64,000 nucleotides of DNA from Salminus brasiliensis (Eukaryota > Chordata > Actinopteri > Characiformes > Bryconidae), in assembly GCF_030463535.1 (NCBI RefSeq), contig NC_132891.1:5902318-5966317 (forward strand). Reading direction: 5' to 3'. Shown here piece by piece: positions 1-11,915 of the stretch. The notes under the pieces were generated by a model. That model was not told the origin of the DNA. It ran no database searches and saw nothing but the letters and a program-made list of their open reading frames with translations. The translations under genes were made by a program, and so were the position numbers. Each line of letters begins with the position of its first letter. The stretch's first letter is position 1.

Positions 1-45
1 CAGTTTAAACGTGTGCTCATGTGTGAATGGAGCAACATGTCTTAC

Positions 46-3000
46 CTCTATGAAGGCAATGACTAGAGCTGCTACTGCAATCCACAGAGTGTTTTGCTTC
101 AGCAGTTTCTCAAGAGCATCCTGACAGCCCTACATGCCGAACAACACAAAGGTATTACCACACAGTTATTACACAACATGCACTTACAGGTAAGCCTTAG
201 AAGCCTTCTGCACTCATCACAGAAAGGCAACCCAATGTAACTGTGTAAATACCTGTGTAATCAATCATGCAGTAATTGAGGAATTACACATAGATAGTAT
301 AACATTCATATCTGCAGGTCAAAAGGTTTGTTTACTGTGGCTCATCTAAAGAGAAATAATAAAAAGAGGGGTGTCTTTCTTTTGACTAATTTCCTTGTGG
401 ACAGAAATGTATTCAGTGGCAGATCTTACCGTCACGTAAATCTTGTTTGTGTCATTCATGGCTTTTAAACCGCAGTTTAAAGTGACGTTTTTGCAGCAGG
501 AGTCCGGGACAGAGATGCCATCCGGTTGGTACTTGACCCAGTCCGTAGAGTTCAGAGCTCCGCAGCATTTCAGCTACACGCAGAAAAAGAAGACATCTGG
601 TGAGTGGATTTGTGTGTGTGTGTGTGTGTGTACATGGTTTAAAGTATATGGTGTTTTGATGCTTTCCTTCAATAAAATGTGCATGATATGGACTAAAGTA
701 TTGGGACACTTCCCAATCATTGTTTCTTCCAAAGTCAAGGACACTAAAAAAAAGCTTTCCTGTTTTTGTTGGAGTGTAACTGTCTCTGCTGTCCAGGGAA
801 GAAGGCTTTCTACTAGATTTGAGGTGTTGCAGTGCAGATTTCATTGCATTCAGTGTAAAGAGCTTTAATGAAGTCTGGATGTTGGATGATTACCATCCCA
901 CCTCATCCCCAACTCATCCCAAAGATATTGGACGGCGCACCATCATAACCATCATTCCAGAGAACACAGTTCTACTGTTCTGCAGCTCAATTATGGGGGC
1001 CTTTATACTCCTATAGCCCACACCTGCCAATAGGTTCTGCTCCAAAGAGTTATATTCTACTGGAAATGCTTCTCTACAGTGACTAAAGAAGCTGTATATG
1101 TGCATTTGCATATCTGTGTCAGCAATAGGTGCAACTTTATATAGCTGAATCCATTCATTAGAATAGGTATTTGGACATATAGTGTAGTTACTAACAATCC
1201 CAATGCTTGCTGGCTATTGTTTTGTTTTTTTAATCAGGTCTTAATCAGTTTTTGTCCCTATTTAAGACTAGATTAGAGATTCTGTGATTTAAGTGATCGG
1301 GTTGATCAGATCAGTGACTTTAATCCTGTAGGAATCTGCAATGCTGTTCCTTCTTAAATTGTTGAGGAAGAGCAACCTTTTGAAGTTGCAACAAAAATGG
1401 CAACCCATCGTACATTTAAAATATTTAAAGTATGCGGTTTATTCTTAATAGTTGGACATCTAAACCATATTACATGTCTTTAAAGTCAGACTGTATGGCT
1501 GGATGTCAGTCAGGAAGCAGGATGTGAATTTTATGTCAACAGATGGCACCGGACAAACATTTGAGAAGTACACACATCCTGGGTAAACCCACTTAGACTA
1601 CCTAGATTTGTCTTCTCCTCAGCTTAATATATCAGGTCAGCCGGAGACATGCTAAGCACTAACACTCTGAGGACTTCACATTTTAGTGGAGTGTCTTTTA
1701 AGGAGGCAAACAAATGCTTATGTTGTGTACGAGTGGTTGAATGAAAGTTGCTGGAGCCTCATGGATCCACATGCTAGTTAGTTCAGCCAGTTTATTACTG
1801 GAAGCCAAGGATTACAGATCAGGAAAAGCAGACAGCGTATTTGTGTTCATAGCTGATTTGTGTTTGTTTTGAAGAAGTGGAACACATACATCTTCTTGAA
1901 TTTTGTCCAGACCTTGCTTGTACTCCTTACTGGCATTGTTGTACTGCTGGATCATGTCCCGGAGACCAGCATCCACCAGGCCTGACAGCTGGAGAAAGAA
2001 GCAAAAAGTATTATCTACAAATGTCAAACTGTCTTGGGTTTGGGACATGAATTAATCTAAATTAATTAAGATGAAAAACTAACATTAAAATACATGATCA
2101 CTTAAAATGAGTTTGCTTTATTGTCATTTATGTAGTAGAAGTAAATTCTTCTATTCACATGTCCCAGCTTAAAAAGCCAGGCTCATATGTGCTACAGCAG
2201 CCTAAGGACCTAATAATAGCAGCAGGTATCAAACCCACAATCCTTTGATCAATAACCCAGTGCTCAAACCACTGAAAGCCAGGGTCAGAGCATACGGATT
2301 AGCCATGCTACAGCTCCTCTTGAAGCTGAGAGGTTTAAGGGCTTTGGTGAAGGGCCTAACAGTGGCAACTTAGTGGACTTGGGTATCAAACCCACAACCC
2401 TGTGATCAACGTCCACTGAAAGCAGTCCAGTAGCGGAACGCTAACAGCCAGAGTCAGCTATGCTACAGCTCCTCCTGGACTTGAGAGGTTTAAGGGCTTG
2501 GGAATCGAACCTACAGTCAATACCCTGTGGTCAATACTGCCGTGCTTAAAGCTCTGAACCTCCTCTGAAAGCCAGGGTAAAAGCACGGGGTTAGTCATGT
2601 TACAGCTCCTCATGGAGCTGAGAGGTTTAGGGCTTTGGTGAAGGGCCCAACAGTGGTAGCTTAGTGCATACCTAAGTCCACTCAGCTGCCAGTGTTGGGT
2701 CCTTCACCAAAGCTACACCACTGGGTTATTGATCACAGGATTGTGGCTTCGATACCTGCTGCCATTGTTAGGTCCTAAGGGTGCTGTAGCACATATGAGC
2801 CTAGCTTTCTAAGCTGGGACATGTGAATATAAGAATTTACTTCTACTACATAAATGACAATAAAGCAAAATCATTTTAATCTACTGTAAAATAAAAACTG
2901 TGTTGTCATTTATTTTATTGTGTGGGAAAGGCAACTGAATGATTGTGTCTGTTAAAAAGGCTTATACAAATCTTCTCACCTTGTCTCTGAAGACATAAGC

Positions 3001-4611
3001 AGCAATGGCTGTTGCAATTTCAATGATGATGATGAGAGACAGCAAGATGGCGAACTGTGGAAAAATAAATGTTCAGGTCAATTCAATGCTAACATCAACA
3101 AACCAGGTCATTGCTTTCCACCACTCTTCAGATGTATAGTATTCTTTCAATTCTACACAATAAACAAAGGCACACGTTTCAGTATCTGGTTGGACCAGTC
3201 TGGCAGGATGGTACGAAGCTGCTTAGTCATTTTACAGCTAGCAGGCTAATGCTATTTGCATGAGAACATCTGATCATATCAGCCCACTTCTATCAGCACT
3301 GCACTGGCCTACATGGGCTCGCTCCTGAGTACCTGCAAGATCTCATTTCTTATTATAATCCATCACGTTTACATAGATCATAGTGCGCTGGCTTCTTACT
3401 ACTTCCTAGAATTCAGAAAACAGACATTTCTTAGAAAGCCTCCCAATTCTGGAATAACATTCTGGATAAATCTTGGGACTCAGACACAGTCTCAGTCTTT
3501 AAATCTAGACTGAAAACTTATCTGTTTAGTTTAGCTTTTGGTAAGTAATGTTTCCCCTTAGATAAAGGTTGTAGGTCCAGAGGTTCGCGGACACAGGGAA
3601 TTGTGGTAAACTGAGATGCTGGAGCTGTCGTCCCTCTGCTTGCACCTTGATCACTCAGGTTTGTGTACGTTGGAGCAGATGGACACTAGTGTTTCAGGGT
3701 GGTCCCGTGTCTGTGTTACCTTCTGGCTCTCTCCTTTTAATTATGCTGTTATCTGTTAGTCAGATCTGCCAGAGTCGTCAGACACACTCTGATAATGTGC
3801 ACATTCTCTGTACTCCATAAATCCAAACAGAAGAGAACTTCTCAGAGTTAATGACTTCCCACTTTTCCAGCCTGACTGCGATGGAAGGCTGACCGCTGTG
3901 TTCCCATTACCCACATCAGACCAGCTGCCCACCCTCCTGCCTACAGACTGTTGAAGTTTACATGGACTACTATTATTATTAATACCACCATTAACCATCA
4001 TTACTTTCATTATTCTTGTCATACTACGATTATATTATTGATCGGATGATATGATTATATCAGATTATGATTATATTAGATTATTATTAAAATATCTGAG
4101 CAGAAGAACAGTATGTGGTGGTACGGTGACTTTTTATCAATACTTTATAAGTACGATAGAGGAGTCCCCCTTTGTGAGTCTTGGTTCCTCCCAAGGTATC
4201 TTCGTCCAGCTCTGGGAGAGTCCAGCCTAGTTCTGGGCTTACTGTCACATCAGCACTAAACGTAAACAAGTTAAGTCCTGTGCTATAATTTCCCATTAGG
4301 TTGAACTGGATGAGCTTGTCCAACCTAGCCCAACAGTTGCTATGAATGAGTTTGTGGGCAGAGCTTGGGAAAGTTTATTAGGGCAGTGCAAAACCATTGT
4401 ATAATAAGTGAGTCCAGTGTTACCATGGTGACCATGCAGTAGTTCTCTTTCCAGGCTCCACAGCAGCCGAAGAAGGCGATGAAGAAGATGACGACTCCCA
4501 CAATGATAAGGACGAGAGGAGCTGCAGAACCGGATGCACCTTTGATTACAGGTGTGTTGTGGAGAGCCACCTGAGCCAACACTCCGAGTACAATCAGAGC
4601 CAGGCCACACA

Positions 4612-4654
<43 letters not shown>

Positions 4655-7600
4655 TCATAATACAATATCTCATCTACAGATGGGAAGATATTAAAAAAAG
4701 TTAGTCTTTTTTTATATACATTATTTTTTATTTATGTATTTTTTAAATAAGATCTTTTTACACTGACTTCCATTAAATGTTTTAGTAAAGTTGCCCTTTT
4801 GGATATATAAATAAAAAAAGGCAGACCATAAAATTATGGTACAGCAAAGACAGTATCTGTACACGATTCATTTAATTATTAAAAGTTTACGTGGTGCTCG
4901 CTGGCTTTTAGATCACAGCATTACATCACTATAACAGAGGTCATGTAAAAAACACAACATGGGAGAAAATGGCCATGCCACACCTGTGTCATAAGCCCAT
5001 GTGTCTGTGCTGGTTATTTATTAAACACTGGCTTGCCTAGTTTGTACTCATAGGAAAGCCCTTACAGAAAAGCCCCCTCATAAAGTTCCCCTTTGTAACT
5101 GCTAGGAGAAGCCTGAGTCATTTGTTTATCAAACTGGACGGCCTTTGACTTTACCAGTGACTATGACACATGTATTGTAAATGAAACTTTCCAGGTCATC
5201 ATATCTACATTACTCAGACTCTGGTTATGTATGCTATACTCAGCATTGCATAACACAAGTTCATTTTAAAGTTAGGAGAAATATTACTGTAGATTGTGCA
5301 TTTAGCAACAAACCACTTCAACACATACCCCTCTAGCCCACACCTGGCATGGTCCCAGGGGAAAATATGCTCTTACCTTTTCTTAAGCTATTTTCTAACT
5401 TAGCATTTTTTTCAATAATAGTTTTTTTGCGGGGTTTAGGCTGCCTTACCCACCTCAGCCAAAGTCCAATCCTTCTCTAAACACCAAACATACTGAACAC
5501 TAGCACTGAACTGAAGCATTATTTAGTAGAACCTTCTTACTGACGTTATTTGCCAAAGGTGTTGTGAATGATACCTGTTCACATGTAAGTAAATACACAC
5601 AGCACTTAAAGGATGTAGTCGGGAAAGCTCTGTCAGGCACACCTCGCTCTATCCGGCACTTGAGACTACCAATGTGAGTTACAAACGAATAGACTGCAAA
5701 TGCAAATGCTAAATACAAGTCAAAAAGGGGATGAACTGAATTGTATGTTTATATAATAAATATATAATAAGAGTTTTTTTATTACTGTAGAAGCTCCAGA
5801 TCTCATCAGAACAGATGCAGGTGAACATAAACAAGAGCTTCTCATTCTGAAGAAAGAAAGTAGGTGAGATCTTATGAGCTAGTCTGAAGAACAGAGCTCG
5901 GTTCCTCCAGGTTTCTCCTGGACGCCCCCCTGTCCAGCCAGCACAGCGTGGAGGATGAGTTCAACTCCATCAGCAGCAGCAGCAGCTCACCTGATTTACT
6001 ATCATTAAGCCCTGATTTACCACCAAACCAGGTGTTGATCTGAGGAGAACTCTAAATAATACTAGACTCCATGAGGAGAACTTTGGAGATGTTCTAATGA
6101 TGAACACAGTGATGGAGAACCACCACCACTTTTTTATGTAAAGGAGCAAGAGATTTGGTGTGTGTAATAAAAACATACAAATGTCAAAGTGGAGTTATGA
6201 AATAACTTATAATAACTAAGTTCTGGGAGGAGGAACATGACTGAAACTTTCCTCCTCCCTAATCCAACGTCCTATAAATTCTACGTTCCAAGTTCACGTC
6301 TACAACAAGTCTACGCAACCCTCCACCACCCCGTCACCTCCCTTTTAACCTTGTCATCTATCATTCTCCACCAATCAGCAGGGGGACTGGCTTCCTACCA
6401 CAAAGCAGAAGCCACCTGAACTCCTGCCCAAAGTCCTCCTGAGTTCTCCCCTCATCTCTTACAGTCCCATCACAAATCCTTGTAAGATGAAGGCATGGTC
6501 CGAACTAGCAAATTCTGTGTTATGCATCAGTCCTGACATCTGAGATTTTGCTTGTCTAAGATGGGCAAGTTCAAAATATGAAATATGTTAAATTCATATC
6601 AATGAAGACATATAGTTACCATAACTTTAAATTAACAAAATTAATTACAAAATTAATTACATTAAATAAAAGTTAATGAATTTACTAATAAATAAATAAA
6701 TAATTGAATTAATATGAAAATTATAATTTAAGAAAAATAATAAAATAAAAATAAATTATTTAAAATAAAATAAATAAAATTAACCAAAGGGGGTTTGTAA
6801 GATTCACATCCAGTTTGTGGGAGAGAAACTATGAGACATGATGCTATTGGCCCACATTCACCACATGTACATCCTTGTTTAAGCCCCTTACACACGAGGC
6901 AACACCAGTGTAAATATTTGAGGGTTTAATTGGTGATAGCAGGTCCCTGCAAGGAAAGGCCGAGTCCAGGGGGAAGGGAAATCCAGAATCCAGTCTGCTG
7001 CACTCAACAAAGCTCAGTGAATAGCTGTGAGGATTTGTGTTTCCCTGGCCAAATTATGTTCTCTATGAAAGGAATTTTTTTTCTTGCAGGCACTTTCTCT
7101 CTGAGCACTGCCTGGGGAAAAATACTGATCCTCACATGACAAGGTCACATGACGCTATCACGACACCTTAGTCATGAGGTTTCATGGCTACACTTTTCCA
7201 CTTCCATTCAGGGATTGCCCACTGGAAAGACAGTGTTTTCCTGTGATGTAATTCACTCTCTTTCCCTCCAAATCATATGATTAATACACTAAAAAGGGTA
7301 ACAGAACAGGGTAGTATAATAGATAGAATGGGGTTTGTGGATATGCTTTGTAAGACTAAGTAATTTGCGCCATTGGTAATCTCCACAACAAGAAGTAACG
7401 GTAATAAATTCCCTCAAATCAGGAGAAAAAGATGATAAAGTGATTTTAATCCCTTAATTTATCATAATGCGTTCGTTTGATCGCATGGGACAACTGATTT
7501 ATAATCAATTCAACATTAATTGTGAATAAAACTATATCAATAGCAAGCAACTGGTTCTATGTTCTATGTTAATCCAAGGTGGAACTACACCAACTTTCCT

Positions 7601-10600
7601 CACTTTAGATCAATCAGTGCTGCTGGGCTGCAGATATACAGTCATAGCACTTAGGAAGCATTGCTAAACAGTATATTCCCTGTGATGAAGTTCAGTAGTG
7701 AACAGATTCATATCATAAGTCTTAGAAAGCAGTCCACAAACCATATTATATCTATCATACTACCATTTTAACTCAACTAAAGTCCTCTGCAACTCAAATC
7801 AAATAGATATTTCCAAATCATATGACCCATTCACTAAAAAGCATGAATAAAAAAAAATAATAATAATTGCCTTGAAAATGTAGTATAACAGATATTAAAG
7901 GGTTTGTGGATATGATATATTAGACTTTATAAGCAATTTGCACCATTTTTGTGTTACTAGCAATGCCTAAAAGGATGCCTAGCATATTTCCTCTGACATA
8001 TGTGAAGCCAGTCACTGCCTCGTTTTAAGGCTAGACAGCCAGCTCACTCGGAGGAACACACAATAGCTCCCCATATCACTCCTAGTGTGAGGGAAGTGCC
8101 ATCAACACACCCCTCTGAGAGCATGGTCAATTGTGCCCTCCCTGACTCTGGTTGCTGATGGCAAACAGAATGACCTTAGATTCGAACCAGCAACCCTCAG
8201 TCTTTTGATGACATAAGACAAGTTTATAAATATAGAAATATATTAATTTATGTAATATTTTTCTAAAGACCAAAAGGGTTCTATAAGATATTCAGACAGG
8301 GTGCACTATATGGAGAAAAGTATTGGGACACCTAGGCATTACACGCCTACGGGAGCTTTCACGGCCAATAGGAATTAATATGAAGTTGGTCCCCCTTAGC
8401 CCTGCAGTTATTGAGTCAGCACAGCGTTGGAGACTGCTACGCACTAGTCTGTGACTCTGTAACTTTATGTGGTTTGCGAAAAATCTAGGAGGGGAAGAAA
8501 TTTCAACAGCTGAGTTACTGCAACAGTGTCATACTATTACAAAACCACACTGGAGTTCAGTGAGCTCTTTAGAACCACCAATTCCTTCACTAATGTGTGT
8601 AAGAAAGGCAGACTGCAGGGCTAGGGGCTGGATTCTATACACCTGTGGCAATGGGATTAAATAAAATAGTTGATTAAGAGGTTTGTCCCAATACTTTTTG
8701 TTCATATAACGTATAACTAAACCATATTTCATCACTTTGGATCAACACAGAACAAGTTCCGTGCCTTTTTCCCTTTTTCTCGTACTAAATATACTTACAG
8801 ACTAAGCAAAAAAGATCCAAAAATTAAATGGAAAAAAAATTGTTGCATCTGAAGCCATGAAAAATAAACTTCACACAAGTGCAAGGCTAAAGGTTACTCA
8901 GAAGTTCTGCAAAACTCAGAAAAGTTCCCATAAATGTAGCGCAACCAGAAGCATCTGACCACAGAAGCCAGAGGAAATGACAAAGTATAGATGCCTGAGT
9001 GTGTGTGGGTGTGTGTGTGCTCATGTAGGCGTATATCAGCTGACAAAGTCCATACAATGGCTAAAACAGTAAACGTCTAAGCTTTACTCGTGACATCATC
9101 ACAGGATTTCATCCTGTGGTTTTCATATGAAGAATGTGTGTTCTCTGGAAACTTGGGCTCAGGCCATATATTAATATATTAATATATATTCGCTGTGCCG
9201 AAACATGTCGTAGGACTAAGCAACGTCAACACCCCAAATGCAAAAGAGCTGCACTGAGACAGGAAAGACGTTATCGCACCTCTGATCTATTTAAGGTGTT
9301 ACTTTTGACTGTGTTCATGAGTTTCAGGAGGACGTTATATTTAGTATACAAAAGACTCCAGGCTCTGGAGGTGCCAGTCCATGTATTTAAGCACCATAAT
9401 CTTACAGAACAGACGGCACTGCTCTCACTGCCTGATAGAACTGCCTGGTAATGCCACTGTTCATTGGGAATTGTTGGTACAGCATAGCTGGGCCTGAAAT
9501 GTAAAGCTTTATAAGTTTACGAGTCAGAACAAACTGGTGGAGACATGAGAGGTGTTGAAGATCTATGCAGACTGGGCCTAACAGCTTAAAGACTCACGTT
9601 TTTACTGTTCTTCTTAAGTCAGTCTTCTTAAGAACATATATCAGTATACAGAATAGTACATAAGACAGGTCATAGTATAGGGAACTATGTATAGCAGTGC
9701 CTAATGGAACACAGCACAGAATATGAGCATTCACTGAACTGCTGAACATCTTCATCTACAGTGGCATCTGTGAAGGGTTAGTTCTTAAAGGTGGTGTGTC
9801 AAAATCAGGAAAAACTGGCCAGCATAAGAACCTGAGCCACTTCGACAAGAACCAATCTTTGATGGCTAGACGACTGGGTCAGAACAGGTCTTGTAGGGTT
9901 TACGGTCAATACCTACAACAAGTGGTCTGAGAAAGCTGCGAGAGATAATATGCACCTAAGTCAGTCTATCTCTCGATCTCTCTCTTGCTCGAAGTGTGTG
10001 TGTGGGGTTTTTTATGTGCTCATACTTATTTATTAGTAGATGACGACAGTATTACAGAGCTCATCCCCTTGCGGTTCAAAGAGTCCCTCGCTTTATCTGG
10101 CAGAGGCGTTGTGAGAATGTATGGACCATCTATTGTTCCACTGCCCCCTAAACTGTTAAGTCTCAACAACCGTCTCTCTGAGCGTAATTAGAAACCGTTG
10201 TTTACAGGAAGTTAAGCTGGTCACAATGGGGCACATGTTAGTGACAAGTGCGAACAGGAACCAGTCAAAGTAGATCCAGATACTATCTGGATTCAAAATG
10301 CATGGTAATGTCAGGTGCAAACAGGCTCAATATTCGGGCCCACATATGGAATAAAGTGTTGGAATAAAATTTCCATCGTAGCGATCTAAGGATCTACACT
10401 TTGCAGGAAAACTAGAGTACAAAACCGAAAGGGATCCTTATGAATCCACGTTAATAAAATTCCACCTCCAGACACCATCAAATGTACATGTTTGACTGGT
10501 TCTGTAGACTTTCACATGACTACACCCCCAAAAAAGGAAGGAGGGTGTGATTTCATTGAGTTACGCAAAACTGATTTCCATGAACAACAAAGTCTAAGAG

Positions 10601-10805
10601 ACATGCAATATGTGAATGACTGTGTGAAAAGTCAAAGGAAGCTGACATGAACGTAGCTGTGAACGGTATTTGGTCATAGCGACCTGTGACTGGTCATGAC
10701 AAAAGATGACCAAGCTGAAGACTTACCCAGAAGACAAAGTTAAAGAAAAAAAGCAGGAACTTCACGCATTTCATTCCACCCTCCACAGCCATGGTGCTTT
10801 AGGTT
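46..10805 (-). CDS. cd63: CD63 tetraspanin (coding exons; 3' end outside window)
   Basis: Tetraspanin of late endosomes, lysosomes and exosomes. Coding exons read on the minus strand: 10727-10805 (ATG at 10792-10790), 4424-4612, 2980-3054, 1890-1988, 430-573 and 46-129. All junctions are phase 0 and give 219 residues; the last exon (fourth membrane segment end and the usual GYEVM-type lysosomal tail) lies left of the window. It starts MAVEGGMKCVKFLLFFFNF, typical of CD63. Membrane segments lie at about residues 10-33, 52-74, 84-106 and 203 onward. The large outer loop has the CCG motif (146-148), PDSCC (166-170), Cys177 and Cys193, so all six loop cysteines are present, plus N-glycosylation sequons at N128, N151, N172 and N183. 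The exon 46-129 donor is intact, so the truncation is only the window edge. Other tetraspanins are less likely because of the N-terminus and the NCG/GC spacing. Confidence 0.94.
686..1188 (+). mobile_element. MITE family A, copy 1
   Basis: About 500-bp nonautonomous Tc1/mariner-like element. It starts near TATGGACtAAAGTATTGGGACAC and ends near the mirrored TTAGAAtAGGtaTTtGGACAT, so the ends form imperfect inverted repeats around GGACACC. It is diverged from the other copies. Confidence 0.75.
2101..2879. mobile_element. foldback element with about 160-bp inverted arms
   Basis: The left arm 2101-2262 and the right arm 2719-2879 are inverted copies: cttaaaatgagtttgcttta against its reverse at 2860-2879, then gtagtagaagtaaattctt, gctcatatgtgctacagca and aataacccagtg. 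The spacer (2263-2718) carries three diverged direct units, each with a reversed tRNA B-box-like ggtatcaaaccc motif, so it looks SINE-derived. Confidence 0.85.
3280..3540 (+). mobile_element. non-LTR retrotransposon 3' coding fragment
   Basis: Broken frames keep the C-terminal signature of fish L2-like elements: RALASYYFLE, 'FWNNIPD'-like, then DSDTVSVFKSRLKTYLFSLAFG-type residues across two frames. It has several frameshifts and stops and no reverse transcriptase core. Confidence 0.6.
4613..4649. repeat. (GA)n microsatellite at a cd63 splice acceptor
   Basis: On the minus strand this is (CT)n ending tctctcag, directly next to exon 4424-4612, so it acts as the polypyrimidine tract. Confidence 0.93.
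5788..6134 (-). repeat. repeat family C, copy 1
   Basis: Inverted relative to 53400-53790. Shared blocks: gaacagagctcggttcctcc, ccagcacagcgtggaggatg, accaggtgttgatctgagga, gaactctaaataatactaga. A CAG run differs in length between copies. The class is unknown. Confidence 0.8.
8306..8711. mobile_element. MITE family B with 25-30 bp terminal inverted repeats
   Basis: The left end ctatatggagaaaagtattg and the right end, read in reverse, gttatatgaacaaaaagtat, pair well. The ends resemble family A but the interior is unrelated. About 405 bp, no coding capacity; Tc1/mariner type inferred from the TA-rich ends. Confidence 0.78.
9758..9938 (-). mobile_element. Tc1-like element remnant (cd63 intron)
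   Basis: Reverse-orientation fragment matching the right half of the copies at 24.6 and 31.5 kb (ctagacgactgggtcagaac; ggtcaatacctac). Confidence 0.65.
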
Positions 10806-11149
10806 CTGGAAAACAAAAAAGTAAAGCAAATCAGACATGATCATTACAGACAGCGCTTCATTTCAGTCACATTGAGTCCTGGACGGCTGTCTGACAACTT
10901 ATAAAGAGGGGTGACATGGTAAACTTGGAACACTGCAATGCTGAAAGATAGAAATGCTCCGATCCAATCCACTGGATCAGGACTGGGGCGGATCCAGGCA
11001 TATTTAAATGGATTGGGTATTGGCTATTTTAATCCAGTCCTAGCTCCAGTTCTTTGGTTTAACCGCTGTGTTCAACCCGCCTTCTGGCGTCCTCAAGACA
11101 CCATTAACGGACATTATGAACAGTCCGCACCCGTGAGCGTTCTCAGAGG

Positions 11150-11915
11150 TAACTAACAGAGGTGTCAAGTAACGAGGTACAGATACTTCGTTATCTTACT
11201 TAAGTAGAAATGTTGGTTATCTATTGTTTACTGGAGTAATTAAAATGTTTGTTTTCATTCCAGTTCGTCATCGTTAAAAAAATAATAATCGCAAAAAACT
11301 TATCCAGCTAAATCGCACCATCGGAAAGTGTGACATATGCAGTCTAGTATGAAGACTGTGTCCGTGGCAGAGACTCAAGAGAGCTGCAGTGAAACGTCCC
11401 GACTGAGCCCCACATTTACATTCCAATAAAGCTTATTGATCACACGCCTCTGAACTCTGACTTTCTGCAGCTTTACAGAACTTCTAGACAACGACTCCTC
11501 ATATTTTCCTCCATGAAGCTCATGTTAATGCTCAGTAGAGCACAGAGACGCTCCTTTAATAGAGCTGATATTACTGAAATGCTTCATTTTCAATGGGCAG
11601 ATCTGCAGCTGAAACAGGAGCCTAGTGCAGCCCAACATTTTTAACATCAACATTTTAATAGAACATTCTCCTCATTATGGCTTTTAGAGAAATTTTTTTG
11701 TTTTGTTTGTTTTTTTGGGAGGGGGGTTGTTGTGTTTTCCTTCCATTACTTTTACTTTTCTACTTGAAGTGGTTTTGAAACCAGTAGTTTTACACTTTTA
11801 CTGGACAACTTCTATATAAGTCTTTTTAAACCCCAGTATCTCCACTTCTACCTGAGGAATTAATATCAATACAACATCTTTGGTAACAAAGCAGACAGAC
11901 TTCCATCACTGCAAA
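11150..11915. repeat. repeat family D, copy 1
   Basis: Starts 'ggtgtcaagtaacgaggtac' and runs through 'ttactttt..cttgaagt' blocks typical of a dispersed fish DNA element. The part 11569-11915 is repeated at 14521-14923. Confidence 0.65.

Larger units (their letters stand above)
130..4423 (-). other. cd63 introns 2-5: content
   Basis: Introns between the 3' coding exons. They hold a (TG)10 run at 611-630, a MITE at 686-1188, a foldback element at 2101-2879 and a LINE 3' fragment at about 3280-3540. The rest (about 1190-1885, 3540-4420) is AT-rich DNA in which I see no exon or RNA gene. Confidence 0.6.
4613..10726 (-). other. cd63 intron after first coding exon: content
   Basis: The intron starts next to a (CT)n tract that serves as its polypyrimidine tract. 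It holds repeat family C (5788-6134), a SINE-like fragment (about 7960-8220), a TIR-bearing MITE (8306-8711), a Tc1-like remnant (9758-9938) and AT-rich filler at 6590-6790. No supported coding exon was seen. Confidence 0.6.

Noticed and set aside
443-868. 141-codon plus-strand open frame
   Set aside because: It is antisense to the cd63 exon 430-573 and then runs into a MITE.
9134-9451. 105-codon plus-strand open frame in a cd63 intron
   Set aside because: No recognisable domain, repeat-rich surroundings, and no splice context.
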